From Palsa-343 sp963831055 (GTDB lineage Bacteria > Acidobacteriota > Terriglobia > Terriglobales > Acidobacteriaceae), in the NCBI GenBank assembly GCA_963831055.1, contig CAWHOU010000043.1, positions 11,543-75,542 on the forward strand: a DNA stretch of 64,000 nt. Direction: 5' to 3'. Made by a program: the position numbers and the translations under genes. Shown here piece by piece: positions 34,015-43,076 of the stretch (the first letter of the stretch is position 1; every line of letters starts with the position of its first letter). Below the pieces are notes generated by a model. The model saw nothing but the letters and a program-made list of their open reading frames with translations. It was not told the origin of the DNA and made no database searches.

Positions 34015-34947
34015 TCAGCGCACGCCTGCGGCGAGCAGGGTCGTGGTGGCGTGGCGGCGGTGGGCGATCATCCGTGGCTGCGCGGGCCGGGCAGGCGCCA
34101 GGGGCGCATAGCCGCGATAGACGGTGATGTGGAAGCAGGACTGGTAGAACTCCTCTTCGACGTCGATCTTGCCGGCGGTTTGGAGGGGCACGAGCCAGGC
34201 GCGCATCCAGGAAAGCTCAGAGAAGGACATGCCCTTTTTGCCGATGTCGACGGCGGCGCCAGTGAGGTGCGGCGAGGCGACATCGCCGTCGGCGGGGGCG
34301 GCGTTGCCATTGACTTCGAGCAGCGCGCGCTGGAAAGCGACGGTGCGGACGGCGGAGTTGACCTGGAAGGCGCGGTGGAAGCGGGCGTAGTGGGAGCGGG
34401 CGAGGTCAGAGAGGAAATTGGCCGTCCAGGGACGGCAGTAGCGGCGGTTGGCCGGCAGGTCCGGGTTGACGCGGAGAGCGGAAGTGGCGGGGAGGGGCAC
34501 GATTTCGTGGGAGGATTCAAGCTGTTCGAGCTGGGCGTCGTCTTCGATGCGGACCAGGCCTTCGGCATCGTCACGCTGATTCTGGCGGACGAGGGATTCG
34601 AGCGAGCCGCGGAGGGGCGCAACAAAATGGATGCGCGCGATGGGCTTGATGGTGGCGTGGGTGGTCGCGGGCTGGGTGGCGACGGTTGCGACGGGAGGGC
34701 GAACGGGCAGACTTCGAACGGGGACAGCGCTGTGGCAGGGCACCGAAGCGGGATTGGCAAGGATGGTGTGGGAGGCGTGTCCAGCTACCTGACCGCAGCC
34801 TGAGGCGGCTGTGCGAGACAGGCGCGCAGGGCGATGACCTGCCGGAGCGGTGGTGCTGACGGGTGCGGCAAAGGCCGTCGAGGCGTAGAACGGGGTCGCC
34901 AGCAGGAAGCCGGCAGCGAGTGCGAAGGTGGGCACGATGCGCATCAT
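34015..34947 (-). CDS. DUF5715-like secreted protein with M15-type motifs
   Basis: The 310-residue product has a signal peptide (IVPTFALAAGFLLATPFYAS) and a Pro/Ala/Thr-rich linker. Its C-terminal domain contains ASPHLTGAAVDIGKKGMS and, later, FYQSCFHITVYRGY. These resemble the SxHxxGxAvDi and HxH zinc motifs of M15 peptidases, so a cell-wall amidase or carboxypeptidase role is plausible. I recall this arrangement as the DUF5715 family, but the enzymatic activity is inference. ATG 34947 is chosen because the signal peptide begins there; upstream in-frame codons are repeat DNA. Confidence 0.7.
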   Translation of the reverse strand: MMRIVPTFALAAGFLLATPFYASTAFAAPVSTTAPAGHRPARLSRTAASGCGQVAGHASHTILANPASVPCHSAVPVRSLPVRPPVATVATQPATTHATIKPIARIHFVAPLRGSLESLVRQNQRDDAEGLVRIEDDAQLEQLESSHEIVPLPATSALRVNPDLPANRRYCRPWTANFLSDLARSHYARFHRAFQVNSAVRTVAFQRALLEVNGNAAPADGDVASPHLTGAAVDIGKKGMSFSELSWMRAWLVPLQTAGKIDVEEEFYQSCFHITVYRGYAPLAPARPAQPRMIAHRRHATTTLLAAGVR

Positions 34948-35017
34948 GGAGACTGAAGGGTTGTCGACAGGGACAACACCAGAGTACCTGACCCTGGGTG
35001 GGAAGAAAAGTGGCGGG

Positions 35018-35100
35018 GTAGAGGCAGGTGATAGGGAGTGGCCAGTAGGGAGTAGGCAGTAGGGAGAAAGCAACAGGCAATAGGCAGTAGGGAAAGGTCA
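35018..35100 (+). repeat. Keyword array of AGTAGGG and CAATAGG words
   Basis: The stretch repeats words such as GGCCAGTAGGGAGTAGGCAG, TAGGGAGAAAG and CAACAGGCAATAGGCAGTAG with irregular spacing. It lies in the gap between two divergent genes. Confidence 0.75.
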
Positions 35101-35224
35101 GAGCGGTCGGGAGTGACTGACCCGGATAAGTTTTCATTCTGGTTTTGGGGATGGGGGAGTACAATTCCGAGGAAAACAGCAGAGACAGCAGAAGCAGCAC
35201 GCAGTTTATTTCCGGAGGATTGCT

Positions 35225-35971
35225 ATGGCCGATGCAGTGGTTCAACCTGAAGCGTCCGCACCGCCGCTGAATCAAGTGCAGCGGGTCGTGGATGCATTTG
35301 CCGCCCCGTCAAAGACGTTTATCGACATCCGTCGAAATGCGAGCTGGTGGATGCCTTACCTGATCGGAGTTGTCATCACTCTGATTCTTGGGGTGGTGGT
35401 GCAGCAAAAGATTGGGTGGGACAAGACCTACCAGAACATGCTGAAGCAGAGCCCGGCGCAGCAGCAGAGGATCGAGCAGGCGCCGGCCGAGCAGCAGGCG
35501 GCGGCGATGCGGATGGGCGCGAACATCACGAAGTACAGTTTCTGGGCGACGCCGGTGATTGCGCTGATCGTTGCGATCATCGCGGCCGCGGTCCTGATGG
35601 CGACGGTGAACTTTGGATTTGGCGGCAAGTCGACGTTCGGACAGATGATCGCGGTGTGGATGTACGCGACGCTGCCGTGGGCCATTCAGGGGATCCTGGG
35701 GACTGTTTCCACGTATTTCGTTGACCCGGATACGTTCAATCTGAAGAATTTCGTTGGGACGAATATTGGGTACTACCTGCCGCAGGATTTGCCAAAGACG
35801 GTGATCGCGCTGGGCTCGGCGATCGACATATTCACGATCTGGGCGCTGGTGCTGCTGACGATCGGCTGCGCGATCGTGGGCAATATCAAGAAGGGGCAGG
35901 CGGCGATCGTGGTGTGGGGATGGTGGGTGATTATGACCATCCTGAAGGTGGTTGGGGCGATGTTTTCCTGA
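35225..35971 (+). CDS. Yip1-domain membrane protein
   Basis: The 248-residue protein has a soluble N-terminus (NQVQRVVDAFAAPSKTFIDI) typical of bacterial Yip1 proteins. Several membrane segments follow: MPYLIGVVITLILGVVV, FWATPVIALIVAIIAAAVLM, TIWALVLLTIGCAIVG and VVWGWWVIMTILKVVGAM. Between the first and second is a Gln-rich hydrophilic loop. The bacterial role is unknown. GGAGG eight bases before the ATG supports the start. Confidence 0.8.
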   Translation: MADAVVQPEASAPPLNQVQRVVDAFAAPSKTFIDIRRNASWWMPYLIGVVITLILGVVVQQKIGWDKTYQNMLKQSPAQQQRIEQAPAEQQAAAMRMGANITKYSFWATPVIALIVAIIAAAVLMATVNFGFGGKSTFGQMIAVWMYATLPWAIQGILGTVSTYFVDPDTFNLKNFVGTNIGYYLPQDLPKTVIALGSAIDIFTIWALVLLTIGCAIVGNIKKGQAAIVVWGWWVIMTILKVVGAMFS

Positions 35972-35991
35972 CGGAACTTCGTATAGAACAG

Positions 35992-36013
35992 GGCCCGCCG
36001 GAGACGGTGGGCC
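35992..36013 (+). terminator. Hairpin after the Yip1 gene
   Basis: GGCCCGCC (35992-35999) pairs with GGTGGGCC (36006-36013) with one G-T pair. It lacks a T tract, so termination is uncertain. Confidence 0.45.
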
Positions 36014-36105
36014 TTGCTGTCTGCCGGGGGCGCTCGGACGCCTGAACGGCCTCTAAACGATTACCTGTGTTGGTCTTGCCTCACCCCTTCACGGGGCCTC
36101 GACCC

Positions 36106-37083
36106 TCATCCCGCAGGAGGCGGCGAGCTCAGCGCCGGTGTGGCCCGCTCTCCGCGCTCTACCGACTGCCTGAAATATTCGAGGCTCAGTTGCAACCCCG
36201 TCCTCAGATCGATCTTCGGCTCCCACCCCAAGAGACGCTTCGCTTTTGAAATGTCTGGCTGGCGCTGGACTGGGTCGTCCTGCGGCAAAGGCTCGAATCG
36301 GATCTTGCTCGATGATCCGGTCACTTCCAGAATCTGCCGCGCACACTCGAGAATTGTCCATTCCACCGGATTGCCGATGTTCACCGGCAGGTGTTCAGTG
36401 GATCGCGACAGCCGCAGAATGCCGTCGATCTCGTCGGAAACATAGCAGAAACTCCTCGTCTGCGTCCCCTCGCCATAAATGGTCAGGTCTTCGCCGTGCA
36501 GCGCCTGGGTCATCAGGTTGGAGATGACCCGCCCGTCGCTGCCCTGCAGCCGCGGACCATAGGTGTTGAAAATTCGCACCAGCCGCGTGTCTACCTGGTA
36601 GTAACGGTGATACGCCATCACCAAAGCTTCCGAAAATCGCTTGGCCTCGTCGTAGACCGAGCGGGGCCCTACCGGATTCACATTTCCCCAGTAGCTCTCC
36701 GATTGCGGGTGCTCGGTCGGGTCGCCATAGCACTCGGAGGTGGACGCATGCAGAAAACCGGCACCGTACTTCCTCGCCGCCTCAAGTGCGTTCCTCGTTC
36801 CCTGGGAACCCACCAGCAGCGTCTCAACGCCGATCCGCATGTAGTCCACCGGACTGGCCGGCGAGGCGAAGTTGAAAACAAAGTCGACTCGGCCAAAATC
36901 GAATGGCCGGCAAATGTCGTGCTCGATCAGCTCAAATCGAGGCTCGCCCTTCAGGTGCGCGAGATTGGCGAGTTTCCCTGTACTGAGGTTGTCGACCCCC
37001 GCAACGCTGTGCCCCTCCGCGAGCAGCGCGTCGCTAAGATGCGATCCCAGAAATCCCGCCGCTCCCGTTACCAGAACCCGCAT
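36106..37083 (-). CDS. UDP-glucuronate decarboxylase (UDP-xylose synthase)
   Basis: The 325-residue protein is an extended SDR enzyme. It has the NAD motif VTGAAGFLGSHL, the catalytic SVYDEAKR (YxxxK), and the marker string YGDPTEHPQSESYWGNVNPV, which in this family points to UDP-xylose synthase rather than dTDP-glucose dehydratase. It converts UDP-glucuronate to UDP-xylose for glycan synthesis. I start at ATG 37083; a TTG nine codons upstream is weaker. It is divergent from the flippase gene, with a perfect 14-base palindrome between them. Confidence 0.85.
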   Translation of the reverse strand: MRVLVTGAAGFLGSHLSDALLAEGHSVAGVDNLSTGKLANLAHLKGEPRFELIEHDICRPFDFGRVDFVFNFASPASPVDYMRIGVETLLVGSQGTRNALEAARKYGAGFLHASTSECYGDPTEHPQSESYWGNVNPVGPRSVYDEAKRFSEALVMAYHRYYQVDTRLVRIFNTYGPRLQGSDGRVISNLMTQALHGEDLTIYGEGTQTRSFCYVSDEIDGILRLSRSTEHLPVNIGNPVEWTILECARQILEVTGSSSKIRFEPLPQDDPVQRQPDISKAKRLLGWEPKIDLRTGLQLSLEYFRQSVERGERATPALSSPPPAG

Positions 37084-37228
37084 TGGCCTTGCGTTGCTTT
37101 CCTTATCCAAGATCCGGCGTTCCCTCGGGGTTCAGATCGAAGTTCATTCTGTCGCCTCAATTTAAATCCGGCGAGTAACCATGGCGACGCCTTCATCGAG
37201 GCGCCCCGGTTTGTCTCACGGCTGATCT

Positions 37229-37242
37229 GGATGTTAACATCC
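37229..37242. promoter_or_regulatory. Perfect 14-base palindrome between divergent glycan genes
   Basis: GGATGTTAACATCC is its own reverse complement. Its place between the start codons of the decarboxylase and flippase genes fits a shared operator. The surrounding 312 bases contain nothing else that I can identify. Confidence 0.45.
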
Positions 37243-37395
37243 CCATGTTGCGTTTTCTACGCTTTCCCCTGACCATCAGAGCGGCAATGTGAAGCCCACT
37301 CCGCGCCTCCGCCTTGCGCAGTCTCAATTTGCCATTACGATAACCGGACATCCAGCCCCGCCTCCTCCTGGTCGAAGCGGGCGCCCGCATACGCA

Positions 37396-38892
37396 ATGCT
37401 GAAGCGAATCCTGAAGATGGTCCTGGCTCAGGGTGCCGGCGTTGCTGTCATCCTCATCACCCAGATCCTGCTTCCCCCTGTTTTCCTTCATGCCTACGGA
37501 GTCTCTTCTTACGGGGAGTGGCTTGTGCTCTCCGCAACCATTTCGTACGTAGCAACTCTGAATTTCGGAATTACCACATACGCAAGTAACGAATTAACGA
37601 TCCTCCATCAACGCGGCGATTCGCTCCAGTATCGGCGGCTTCAGGCCAGCACTCTCGCTCTGGTTCTCGTTCTCATTGGGATCGGCATCGCCCTGACCGC
37701 CGGCGTCAGCCTCCTGCCCCTCAACACCCTTCTCCACCTGCGCACGATAAACCGCGCTGAAGCCGGCCTCACCGCCCTGTTCCTCGGCCTGCAGATGGTG
37801 GCTCAAATCCTCGGCGGCTACTATAACAACCTCTTCATGGTGGTCCAGGAAATGCATCGGGGAACCATGTGGTGGAACCTCCGGCGTCTCTCAGCCACCC
37901 TTGTTGCCGCTGCTCTTGCTCTCTTTCATTTCTCTTTCGCGGCCAACGCCTTTGGCCAGTTTGCGGCCGTCCTGCTGGTCGCCCTGGCCTCCATCGTCGA
38001 TCTGCGCAGGCGCATGAAGGGCCTCCCCATGGGGATTCGTGGCGCCGACTGGGCGACCGTTAAGGCCACGCTGAAACCGAGCGGCATGTTTGGAATGATC
38101 TTTACGCAGAACTTTCTTCTCTTCCAGGTTCCCGTCATTCTTCTGCAGCGCCTGCTGGGTCCGGATGTCGTGGTTGTCTTCACGCTCAGCAGAACCGTGT
38201 TCGGCACGGCTCGACAGCTGCTTTCGGTTGTAACCACCGCCATCGCTCCGGAAATAACCTTCAGTTTCGGCAGTGGCGATATGAAAAAACTGATTGAAAT
38301 ATTTCATTACTCCGAGCGAGTCGTCTTCTCTTTGATCCCCGTCGCCAATCTCGGAGCCTATCTCTTTTCCCCTCTGCTGCTCAGCATCTGGCTGCATCGC
38401 CCCGGGCTCTTCGATCAGGACACCTATATCCTGATGGCGCTGGTTTCGGCAGTCATGAGCGTGCGCGAGCATAAAGCGTATTTTCAGTACTCGACCAACA
38501 CCCACCACCGGTTCGCTCACATCGTATTTTGGGGAAGCCTGATCATGATCGCGGTAAGCGTCCCCATGACGGTCCGCTTCGGCCTTCTCGGATTCATGTA
38601 CACATGGCTCGCATCGGAAAACGTCCAGATGACTCTGCTCTATCGCGAGAACAGAAAACTGTTTGCGGACGATCCTTCGATCACCATCGCCCCGGTTCTC
38701 AAGCTGGCCGCCTTCACGGCCGCCTCGCTCGCGCCCTGCATGCTGCTTCTCGACTACGCCCGAAGCCATTCACTTCTCGTCATCGCCGCTCTCGCCACAT
38801 GCGGCACAGCGTTACTCCTGACTGCTTCCTGGTTCGTGTTTGGCCTCGGTGCTGTTCAGAACAAAATCTTCTCCAGGGTCTCCGGTCCCTGA
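37396..38892 (+). CDS. Polysaccharide flippase (Wzx-like)
   Basis: The 498-residue protein is almost wholly membrane-spanning, from GAGVAVILITQILLPPVFL to a final LTASWFVFGLGAVQNKIF, with many helices between. The N-terminal pattern (VSSYGEWLVLSATISYVATL) and the layout are those of the polysaccharide transport superfamily that moves lipid-linked sugar repeats across the inner membrane. It lies in a locus with Wza, Wzc and polymerase genes. Assignment to Wzx rests on fold and context, since the family is poorly conserved in sequence. Confidence 0.8.
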   Translation: MLKRILKMVLAQGAGVAVILITQILLPPVFLHAYGVSSYGEWLVLSATISYVATLNFGITTYASNELTILHQRGDSLQYRRLQASTLALVLVLIGIGIALTAGVSLLPLNTLLHLRTINRAEAGLTALFLGLQMVAQILGGYYNNLFMVVQEMHRGTMWWNLRRLSATLVAAALALFHFSFAANAFGQFAAVLLVALASIVDLRRRMKGLPMGIRGADWATVKATLKPSGMFGMIFTQNFLLFQVPVILLQRLLGPDVVVVFTLSRTVFGTARQLLSVVTTAIAPEITFSFGSGDMKKLIEIFHYSERVVFSLIPVANLGAYLFSPLLLSIWLHRPGLFDQDTYILMALVSAVMSVREHKAYFQYSTNTHHRFAHIVFWGSLIMIAVSVPMTVRFGLLGFMYTWLASENVQMTLLYRENRKLFADDPSITIAPVLKLAAFTAASLAPCMLLLDYARSHSLLVIAALATCGTALLLTASWFVFGLGAVQNKIFSRVSGP

Positions 38893-39053
38893 CGATGTGC
38901 GGATAACCGGGCATCCGCGGTGCGGTCGGGCAAGTGACTCTAACCCCGGAGAATGCGTTCGAGCATCCGCCTGGGTAAAGGGGTAAACTCCAGTCAACCG
39001 ATAAGATTTGAGATGATAGGAAATAACGGCCAGGCCTGGGAGGAATCGATTCT

Positions 39054-39731
39054 ATGTTTCAATCATTAGTCCGACCGCTAAAAATGATGATGCCGAAAAA
39101 GGGCTATCGAAAAGTGTTATTTGGCCCTGCTGCGGGGTGTGTCATGGAAATCGATCCCCGCCAGCGCATAAGGCCCTACCTTGGTGTTCATGAGTGGGAG
39201 CTGAATGGCTACTTTAAGAGACTTGTAACTCCAGGTTCAAAGTGTTTCGATCTGGGGGGCAACGACGGATACGACGCACTGATGATCGCGACGCTTTCGC
39301 GCGGAAAAGTCGCCTCATTCGAGTGCGATCCTTCCACAGCCATTACATTGCGTCAAAACATCGCTCAGAATCCCAAGCTGGACATTTGTGTTGTCGAGTC
39401 CTTTGTGGGATCGGAATCGGGAGACGGCAAAACTACCATCGACGAGGCCGCGCGGCAGATGTTTGTACCTGATTTCATAAAAATCGACATCGAAGGCGCT
39501 GAGGATGCCGCACTCGAGGGCGCGTCGAATACTCTGACACAGAATCATCCCGGAATGATAATTGAGGTCCACGGCCTGGATAAGGAACAACGATGTTTGG
39601 CAATTCTGCGCGACTACGGGTACAGCACCTCTATAGTGAACCAGAGCTGGTTCATGAAGGACTCCGCACGGGGAGGATATAACCGTTGGCTGGTTGCCTC
39701 CCGGGATCCTCGCAGCGCTGCAGGTAATTGA
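39054..39731 (+). CDS. FkbM-family methyltransferase
   Basis: The 225-residue protein has a SAM-binding start at GSKCFDLGGNDGYDALMI and an ECDPST acidic loop. The FkbM marker DFIKIDIEGAEDAALEGA is followed by GMIIEVHG. FkbM enzymes O-methylate sugars and other small molecules; a sugar in the exopolysaccharide is likely here. Its ribosome-binding site is GGGAGGAATCG before the ATG. A 161-base gap separates it from the flippase. Confidence 0.85.
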   Translation: MFQSLVRPLKMMMPKKGYRKVLFGPAAGCVMEIDPRQRIRPYLGVHEWELNGYFKRLVTPGSKCFDLGGNDGYDALMIATLSRGKVASFECDPSTAITLRQNIAQNPKLDICVVESFVGSESGDGKTTIDEAARQMFVPDFIKIDIEGAEDAALEGASNTLTQNHPGMIIEVHGLDKEQRCLAILRDYGYSTSIVNQSWFMKDSARGGYNRWLVASRDPRSAAGN

Positions 39732-39824
39732 CTTCGTCGCGGCCGCTCTGGATCTGGAGCAAATATCGGCGCGTCACGAGAACCTGCGACTATCTGTCTT
39801 CCTCGGAGAAGACGTCCAACAGAG

Positions 39825-40499
39825 TTAGTGGGATTTCCTGACAATAACCGTACCGGATCTGTCAGGGGCCAGAACTGGTCTCTCAGGGCGGCCCGTAAAA
39901 AATTCGTCCACCGCCCGCGTTATCCCAGGCCAAAAACCCGAGCTGTAGTCATGCACTACGATCAGACCGCCGGGCACGACTCTGGGATAGAAGCGCTCCA
40001 GGCCGGCCTTCGTCGGTTCGTACAAGTCACAATCAAGGTGGGCGATCGCAATTTCAGCCGGTAGCTCAATCTGGTTACATGACTCCGGGAAAAAGCCAGG
40101 AACATAAGAAACATCCCTGATACCGACGAGCTTCCTGACCCTTTCCAGCGAGGTGTCAGCGAAGCCTGGCTTTCGATGCGAATCGTGTCCGGTGAAGTCA
40201 CGCTGATCGAAGCCGGTAAACGTGTCAAAAAGATACAAACGGCGCGAATGCTCCCGCGCCAGAGCCGCCAATAAAGCAGCGGAGTTCCCGCGATAAACCC
40301 CAAGTTCCACTATATCGCCCTGAACGCCTTCGTGCAGAATGTGGGCCGCATTCAGGTAAAGCGTATAAAAGCGCGCCAGGTCCCATATATTGGTGCTGTT
40401 ATCGCTTGTCCACGCTCGGTACAACTCCGAATAACCAGGTACGCCGTTGTAACTCCAGTGAGATTCAGGCTTGCGCGCCAGCACGTAAGGTGAAAGCAT
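39825..40499 (-). CDS. TylF/MycF-type methyltransferase
   Basis: From ATG 40499 the product is 224 residues, with QGDIVELGVYRGNSAALLAA as the SAM site, LYLFDTFTGFD and IAHLDCDLYEPTKAGLERFY. It ends with GGLIVVHDYSSGFWPG, the metal-binding acids of the macrocin O-methyltransferase family. The substrate is probably a sugar hydroxyl. The open frame extends to a GTG at 40790, and SLRRVVRRLLDSFVCRQIAH just upstream looks codon-like, so the N-terminus could be longer. I chose the ATG because the family fold begins soon after it. Confidence 0.75.
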   Translation of the reverse strand: MLSPYVLARKPESHWSYNGVPGYSELYRAWTSDNSTNIWDLARFYTLYLNAAHILHEGVQGDIVELGVYRGNSAALLAALAREHSRRLYLFDTFTGFDQRDFTGHDSHRKPGFADTSLERVRKLVGIRDVSYVPGFFPESCNQIELPAEIAIAHLDCDLYEPTKAGLERFYPRVVPGGLIVVHDYSSGFWPGITRAVDEFFTGRPERPVLAPDRSGTVIVRKSH

Positions 40500-40824
40500 G
40501 GACCGATTGATGCGATGGGCGATCTGCCTGCAAACAAAGGAATCAAGAAGGCGGCGTACGACTCTCCGCAGCGACGCAGCTATGCCCCCGCCTCTTTCGC
40601 TATCTGGCCCACGATCGGCATTCTCTGTTGGAGCACTGGAATTCAGGCTAACCTCCGCCCCGCGCTGTAAGAATAAAGGATAATTGACTAATAGTATAGT
40701 GAGCTGCGCGCCTCGCGAGGCAGCGCTGTTTCGCAGTAGCCGGGGTCGCGCCAGGACCACGACCAGGGCCACGAGCTGAAGCACGGCCACGGCACATCAA
40801 AATGCGTTTACACTGGAATTCGGG

Positions 40825-41892
40825 ATGAGCAGCAGAATTACCATCGTAAGCCTTCAGACGTTCGGCGACTACATGCTGAAGGCGCCTTTGATTCACGAGC
40901 TCTTCGCCGCGCACGGCGATCCCGAAATCACAATCGTCACTAACCCCAGGGGGGTGCAGGTGTACCCACTGATTGACTCCCGGCTGAACGTTGTCGGGGT
41001 CAACAAGGCAGAGTCACGATCGGCCCTCTTTCTGAGACTGCGCCGGATTCCCACAGCCGATATCCTGTATCTCGTAGATCAACACCCCGGATCCTGTCTG
41101 ATGGCTCTTACCCTCAGGGCCCGGCGACGGGTTGGCTGGTATCAGAGCGTCAGCAGGCTTTATCACGGCAAAGATCTCGGATTTCGCGATCGTTACGCCC
41201 TGAAACGAATACTCTCAGAGATACTGCGCCTTACCCTGACCACCAGCTATCTGCGCTCACCGGAAAGCCTCTACGAAGGACATGTGGAGCTTGGCCTCCT
41301 GGAATCGCCCCGCCGTTACCCGCGTCTCGCTCAATACAGGACCGCATATAGCCTCCCACCCCGATCCAAGGCAAACCCTCCGGTGATTTTCTGTGCCACT
41401 CTTGCCAGCTGGGTGGGGAGGCAGCTCGATGAGGACCGCTGGATTCAGGTGATACAGACTCTTCTTGAAGAATTCCCAGGGCATGGCATCGTGCTGGATG
41501 CCGCGGATTCGCTGATGTCGCGTTTCTCGCGCGAGCCCCGCGTCACACGGCTCATCCGCAGCGAGCAATTGAGCGAGTTCTTCGGCCTGGTAAGCTCCGC
41601 GGATGTTGTGATCGCCTCCGACAGTTTCGTCACCCACGTCGCGTCATGGTTCGATGTCGCCGCCGTCTCATTCTTCGGGCCGGCCACTCCGCACCGCTTT
41701 GCCCCAACCGCGCCTGGCAGCACCATCCTGTTCCATCAGCCGCCGTGCTCGCCCTGCGTGCAGGGGAGAGGGTTGGAGCTTTGCCGCGCTGGTTACTCGC
41801 AGTGTTTGTCGCTGCAACAAATAACTGCGCAGGAGATCTGTGCGGCGGCAGCCAGGGCGATCGCCCTCTGCGGGAAGCCTAGTTCCAATTAG
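40825..41892 (+). CDS. Glycosyltransferase family 9 protein
   Basis: The 355-residue protein shows the two-Rossmann plan of heptosyltransferase-like GT9 enzymes: RITIVSLQTFGDYMLKAPLI at the N-terminus, NPPVIFCATLASWVGRQLDE opening the second half, and the signature VVIASDSFVTHVASWFDVAA with SFFGPATPHRFAP. It likely transfers an activated sugar to a growing glycan; neither donor nor acceptor can be read. It starts at ATG 40825 and is divergent from the TylF gene. Confidence 0.82.
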   Translation: MSSRITIVSLQTFGDYMLKAPLIHELFAAHGDPEITIVTNPRGVQVYPLIDSRLNVVGVNKAESRSALFLRLRRIPTADILYLVDQHPGSCLMALTLRARRRVGWYQSVSRLYHGKDLGFRDRYALKRILSEILRLTLTTSYLRSPESLYEGHVELGLLESPRRYPRLAQYRTAYSLPPRSKANPPVIFCATLASWVGRQLDEDRWIQVIQTLLEEFPGHGIVLDAADSLMSRFSREPRVTRLIRSEQLSEFFGLVSSADVVIASDSFVTHVASWFDVAAVSFFGPATPHRFAPTAPGSTILFHQPPCSPCVQGRGLELCRAGYSQCLSLQQITAQEICAAAARAIALCGKPSSN

Positions 41893-41921
41893 GCAAGCGA
41901 TGTTCAGATATGAGCGTCGCA

Positions 41922-43034
41922 TCAGGAAAGCGGCGCGTGCAGGTTGGAGGGTTTTTGCTGAGGCTTAGCCAGTACCATGTCGCGCAGGCGCAGCGAAGGC
42001 CGCTCGACGACGAAATACGACAACGATGCGGCAAGAAGAATTGAAATATAGCTGACCGGTAGCGATCCGACGACAGAGCTTCCAAAGACAGTTCCATTGT
42101 TGGGGTTCAGGAACAGCTGCTGCCAAATGTAAATGCTATAGGAAAGGATCCCCACCAGAACCACCGATTTATGATTCAAACACCTTCCAACGACCGATTC
42201 AGGGTTCCGAACGCACCACAAGAGAACAACAGAGATGCACACCCCGTTCAGGGTGTATCCGACCGGATAATCCCAGTAAGTGCCAAGCCATGCCTCCAGG
42301 CCGCCAGAAAACACCATCAATATGACCACGAACCACCACCAATATCGAGAGGCTCCGAGATACAGCCGCTCGAAGGAGACATTGCCGGATAAGAGGGCGG
42401 CAACGCAACCAAACATCAGGGCGTCGGCGCGCCCCTGAAATGAAATCCCGTTAATGTAACGAAGGTACGGTCCACCCCAAAAATGAGTCGCGATCCGGAC
42501 GAGCGGGCATACCACGATTACAGCAATGCCGACTCGAGCTGCTGCGACTCGTCCCCTGTGCTTGAGAACCATCAGAAGCACGCCCGGCCAGATAAGGTAA
42601 AACTGTTCCTCGATGCTCAGCGTCCAGAAATGATTTAGAGGCCAGGATAGCCGCGTATAGTTACCCGCGAAGAAGAGCACGCTCAGAATGTTCGCTTTCG
42701 TGACTTCCACTTTGCCGAAACAGGCCACAATCGCGACCACCGCGACGTAACAGTAGGCGGGAGGCAGGATACGAAACACGCGGCCAATATAGAACCTGCG
42801 AAGGTTGATTGTTCCGGAGCGCTCCTGTTCACTAAGCAAAAGGTTCGTAATCAGAAACCCACTGATTACAAAAAAGATGTAAACACCGGTTGCCCCGTTA
42901 CCAAGGACGTACCAGTACTTACCCACCGGCCGAGCCACGTTGATCCGTTGAAGTGTGTGGAGGAGGATCACTAAGATGATGGAGACCGCGCGCAGCCCAT
43001 CCAGGCTGGGAATCCTTTTCGAAGTACGAGCCAT
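41922..43034 (-). CDS. Acyltransferase 3 family membrane protein
   Basis: The protein begins MARTSKRIPSLDGLRAVSII, then VILLHTLQR, with the conserved RxxxHxxxL-like beginning of OafA/NodX acyltransferases. About ten hydrophobic segments follow, including VYIFFVISGFLITNLLL and NHFWTLSIEEQFYLIWPGVL, whose SIEEQFYL is a family hallmark. Such enzymes O-acetylate cell-surface sugars. ATG 43034 is preferred over a GTG at 43049. It is the last gene of the wzc-wza-wzy run. Confidence 0.88.
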   Translation of the reverse strand: MARTSKRIPSLDGLRAVSIILVILLHTLQRINVARPVGKYWYVLGNGATGVYIFFVISGFLITNLLLSEQERSGTINLRRFYIGRVFRILPPAYCYVAVVAIVACFGKVEVTKANILSVLFFAGNYTRLSWPLNHFWTLSIEEQFYLIWPGVLLMVLKHRGRVAAARVGIAVIVVCPLVRIATHFWGGPYLRYINGISFQGRADALMFGCVAALLSGNVSFERLYLGASRYWWWFVVILMVFSGGLEAWLGTYWDYPVGYTLNGVCISVVLLWCVRNPESVVGRCLNHKSVVLVGILSYSIYIWQQLFLNPNNGTVFGSSVVGSLPVSYISILLAASLSYFVVERPSLRLRDMVLAKPQQKPSNLHAPLS

Positions 43035-43076
43035 CAAGCTGCCAAGCACGTTGGGCTCGACACTACCGGCCTCGCG

